This document shows, one piece after another, positions 8,041 to 10,488 of a stretch of 10,488 bases of DNA. The notes beneath the pieces are model-generated. The model was not told where the DNA came from. It saw only the letters and a list, made by a program, of their open reading frames with translations, and ran no database searches. This stretch comes from Pseudomonadota bacterium. GTDB lineage: Bacteria; Pseudomonadota; Gammaproteobacteria; Burkholderiales; Casimicrobiaceae. Position 1 is the stretch's first letter, and the number at the start of each line of letters is the position of its first letter. The position numbers were made by a program, and so were the translations under genes. The stretch spans positions 1 through 10,488 of the forward strand of contig JAKLIE010000024.1 in assembly GCA_022709775.1 (NCBI GenBank). Direction: 5' to 3'.

Positions 8041-10488
8041 ATGCACCACTACCTGAGATCGCTGCTCAAGCCCGCTTCGTTCGCGCTGGTGGGCGCGTCC
8101 GAGCGCCCCGGCTCGTTCGGACGCGTCGTGCTCGAAAACGTCGCGGCGGCCGGCTACACGGGCGATTTCTACGCCGTCAACCCGGCCCACCGCAAGCTGC
8201 TCGGCCAGCGGTCGTGGCGCAGCGTGCACGCGATCGGGAAGCCCGTCGAGCTGGTCGTGATCGCCGTTCCCTGCGGCGCGGTCCCCGGCGTGCTCGAGGA
8301 CGCCGCGCGCGCGAAGGCGAAGGCCGCCGTCCTGCTGACCTCGGCGCCCGCGGGCGACCCGGCCGAGGCGAAGCGCTGGTCGAAGGACGTCGCGGCGATC
8401 GCCGCCAGGCACGGCATCCGGCTCGCCGGCCCTGGCGCCTTCGGCGTGATCCGCACCGACATGGGGCTCAACGCGACGGTCTCCGACGTGCCGGTGCTGC
8501 CCGGAAGGCTCGCGCTGGTCGCGCAATCCGGTGCCGTCTGCACGGCGATGCTCGATTTCGCGTACCCCGGCGGCATCGGCTTCTCGACCGTGCTCTCGCT
8601 GGGCGGCGTGATCGACGTCGACTACGGCGAACTGCTCGATGCGCTGCTCGCCGACGGGCAGACCGACGGCATCCTGCTCTACATCGAGCAGGTGCACGAC
8701 GCGCGACGGTTCATGTCGGCGCTGCGCGCCGCCGCGCGCACGAAGCCGGTCGTGATGCTCAAGGCCGGCCGGTCGGTCGAGGCCGTCGAACCGGTCGGAC
8801 CGGCTGCCGACGCCGTTTTCGACGCGGCGATGCGGCGCGCGGGGACGGTTCGCGTGCGCACGTACACGCAGCTGTTCGCGGCGGCCCGGCTGCTGGCGTC
8901 GGGCCGGATCCCGCGCGGCGACGGGATCGCGGTGGTCGCGAACGGCCGCGGGCCCGCGCTCCTCGCCGCGGACAGCGCGCGCGATGCGGGCATCCCGCTC
9001 GCGGAGTTCGACCCTCCGACGCTCGCGGCGCTCGACAGCCTCCTGCCCGAGGAGAGCGTGCGCGGCAATCCCGTGGACGTGCGCGGCGACGCGCCGCCGG
9101 AACGGTTCGCGGCCGCGGTCGGCGCGGTGCTCTCGGACCCCAACGTCGACGCCGTCATCGCGTTGCACGTCCCCCGGCCGGTCGACCCGCCGACCGATGC
9201 GGCGCGCGCGGTCGCGGCCGTCGCGCGCGGCTCGCGCAAGCCGGTGCTCGCGGCGTGGCTGGGCGCGATCGACCGGCGCGAGGCGCGCGACGCGCTCGAG
9301 GCGGGCGGAATCGCGAACTTCTACACGCCGGAGAACGCGGTCGAGGCGTTCGCCTTCCTCGCGTCCTACCGTCGCCACCAGGAGCTGCTGCTCGAAGTCC
9401 CGCCGCCGATGCCGGATCCGGAGCCGGCGGACCTCGCGGTCGTCGCGCGCCTGCGCGATGCGATCGGCGATCGACGCACGCTGCCTGCGAGCGAGCTCGC
9501 GCAGCTGCTCGGCGCATTCGGGCTGCCGGTGCCGAAGATCGAGCGGGCCGACACGCTGGCCGACGCGCTTTCGATCGCGCGCCGCTTCCGCTATCCGGTG
9601 TCGCTCGCGGTCGACGCGCCGGTGCCGCTGCCGCTTCCGACCCGCGGTCCGGTGGCGAACGGCCGCGCGCTGGCCAAAGCGTACGGCATGCTGCTGGAGG
9701 ACGCACGGACGATGCTGCGCGGGATCGGATGGGGCGGACACGTGTTCGTGCGGAAGTCGCCGCGGATCGACCATGCGCGCGAGCTCGCGATCGGCGTGGC
9801 GCACGATCCCGTGTTCGGCCCGGTGATCACCTACGGCACGAGCGCCCGGCCGCCGCTGCCTCCCGGCGAGCGGGCGATCGCGCTCCCGCCGCTCAACCGC
9901 AGGCTCGCGATCGACCTCGTCACCGGCGAGCGCCGGTTGCGTGCCGCCGGCACGGGGGTCGCGAGCGAGGCGGAGCTCGAGCCGCTCGTGCGTTTGCTGC
10001 AGCGGTTGTCGGCGCTGGTCTGCGCCTGTCCCTGGGTGCACGAGCTCGACCTCGATCCGGTGCTCGTCGCGCCGGGGATCGCGGTGATCGGCGCCGCGCG
10101 CATCGTGGTCGACCCGCGGCGCAAGGCGCGCCGCGGCTACGGCCACATGGCGATCCACCCGTACCCGATCGAGCTCGAAGGCACGATACCGGTCAAGGGC
10201 GACAGGACGCTCGCGGTCCGCCCGATCCGTCCCGAGGACGCAGAGATGGAGAAGGCGTTCATCGCCGGTCTGTCGGAGGAGTCGCGCTACTTCCGCTTCT
10301 TCTACCGGCTGCACGAGCTGACGCCGCAGATGCTCGCGCGCTTCACCCAGGTCGACTACGACCGCGAGCTCGCCCTCGTCGCGCTCGCGCCGGACGGCGC
10401 GGGCGACGGCAGGAAGATCGTCGGCGTCGCGCGCTCGATCCGGAACCCGGACGGCGAGAGCGCGGAGTTCGCGGTCGTGGTCGACGAC
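8041..10488 (+). CDS. PatZ-like protein lysine acetyltransferase: degenerate ADP-forming acyl-CoA synthetase region plus GNAT domain, 3' end outside window
   Basis: The ATG at 8041 opens a frame with no stop to the window end (816 codons; E. coli PatZ has about 886). Order: CoA-binding Rossmann domain (about 1-125, SFALVGASERPGSFG at 13-27), two succinyl-CoA-synthetase-like subdomains (about 140-460), an ATP-grasp-like region (about 475-690), then GNAT from about 720 (AVRPIRPED at 725-733). From memory it aligns closely with E. coli PatZ, for example ILLYIEQVHDARRF, HDPVFGP (588-594), ALPPLN (614-619) and DYDRE. Glu809 in SAEFAVVV corresponds to the catalytic glutamate of Pat; the acetyl-CoA loop follows beyond the edge. 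Synthetase function looks lost: the usual SHTGA phospho-histidine loop after KAGRS (241-245) is replaced by a shorter loop without His, the ATP-grasp Lys is Ala523, the PDIPHKS segment is absent, and GEGG reads GTSA (599-602). PatZ/Pat acetylates and silences acetyl-CoA synthetase and other proteins, with the synthetase region acting as acetyl-CoA sensor. It stands alone, divergent from the tRNA. Confidence 0.9.
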   Translation, partial: MHHYLRSLLKPASFALVGASERPGSFGRVVLENVAAAGYTGDFYAVNPAHRKLLGQRSWRSVHAIGKPVELVVIAVPCGAVPGVLEDAARAKAKAAVLLTSAPAGDPAEAKRWSKDVAAIAARHGIRLAGPGAFGVIRTDMGLNATVSDVPVLPGRLALVAQSGAVCTAMLDFAYPGGIGFSTVLSLGGVIDVDYGELLDALLADGQTDGILLYIEQVHDARRFMSALRAAARTKPVVMLKAGRSVEAVEPVGPAADAVFDAAMRRAGTVRVRTYTQLFAAARLLASGRIPRGDGIAVVANGRGPALLAADSARDAGIPLAEFDPPTLAALDSLLPEESVRGNPVDVRGDAPPERFAAAVGAVLSDPNVDAVIALHVPRPVDPPTDAARAVAAVARGSRKPVLAAWLGAIDRREARDALEAGGIANFYTPENAVEAFAFLASYRRHQELLLEVPPPMPDPEPADLAVVARLRDAIGDRRTLPASELAQLLGAFGLPVPKIERADTLADALSIARRFRYPVSLAVDAPVPLPLPTRGPVANGRALAKAYGMLLEDARTMLRGIGWGGHVFVRKSPRIDHARELAIGVAHDPVFGPVITYGTSARPPLPPGERAIALPPLNRRLAIDLVTGERRLRAAGTGVASEAELEPLVRLLQRLSALVCACPWVHELDLDPVLVAPGIAVIGAARIVVDPRRKARRGYGHMAIHPYPIELEGTIPVKGDRTLAVRPIRPEDAEMEKAFIAGLSEESRYFRFFYRLHELTPQMLARFTQVDYDRELALVALAPDGAGDGRKIVGVARSIRNPDGESAEFAVVVDD

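Noticed and set aside
7957..10314. A 785-codon minus-strand frame opposite the PatZ-like gene
   Set aside because: Antisense shadow of a well-supported gene that is open to the right edge of the window.

Overview
This is a GC-rich stretch, with G or C strongly preferred at third codon positions, of a bacterial chromosome. It is most likely proteobacterial and plausibly betaproteobacterial. The evidence is the RND pump, the enterobacterial-PatZ-like acetyltransferase, the FNR-type operator and a tRNA-Ile2 of proteobacterial type; the exact taxon cannot be read from the sequence. The window is almost fully coding. The largest gap is about 105 bp (7936-8040) and holds two divergent promoters. 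No insertion sequence, integrase, rRNA or CRISPR array is visible.

Left part (1-4283, + strand) is a tight operon. It holds the 3' part of a sulfide:quinone oxidoreductase-like flavoprotein, a complete 1074-residue RND inner-membrane pump starting 7 bp after it, and a 72-residue DUF2892/YgaP-type membrane protein 44 bp further on. The grouping suggests sulfide oxidation or detoxification coupled to export of a product. No adaptor (MFP) or TolC-like outer-membrane gene is in view; these may lie upstream.

Middle part (4309-7935, - strand), read right to left, holds a tRNA-Ile2(CAU), a six-helix potassium-channel-like protein whose start lies 18 bp behind the tRNA, a long coiled-coil protein with an N-terminal sulfotransferase-like fold, and a second, Kv-like potassium channel with a cytoplasmic coiled-coil tail. 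The three proteins are separated by only 54 and 43 bp. This layout, two K+ channels bracketing a scaffold-like coiled-coil protein whose sulfotransferase motifs look eroded, is the most unusual arrangement here. A perfect FNR/FixK-type palindrome (TTGACGGCCGTCAA, 5239-5252) overlaps the stop of the coiled-coil gene. It is centred about 40 bp upstream of the second channel's ATG, suggesting an internal oxygen-responsive and possibly leaderless promoter.

Right part (8041 to the end, + strand) is the first 816 codons of a PatZ-like protein lysine acetyltransferase: an ADP-forming acyl-CoA synthetase-like region followed by the beginning of a GNAT domain. It is open at the right edge. Both catalytic parts of the synthetase region (the phospho-histidine loop and the ATP-grasp Lys/HKS/GEGG elements) appear lost, so it probably acts as a sensor or regulatory module for the GNAT domain.
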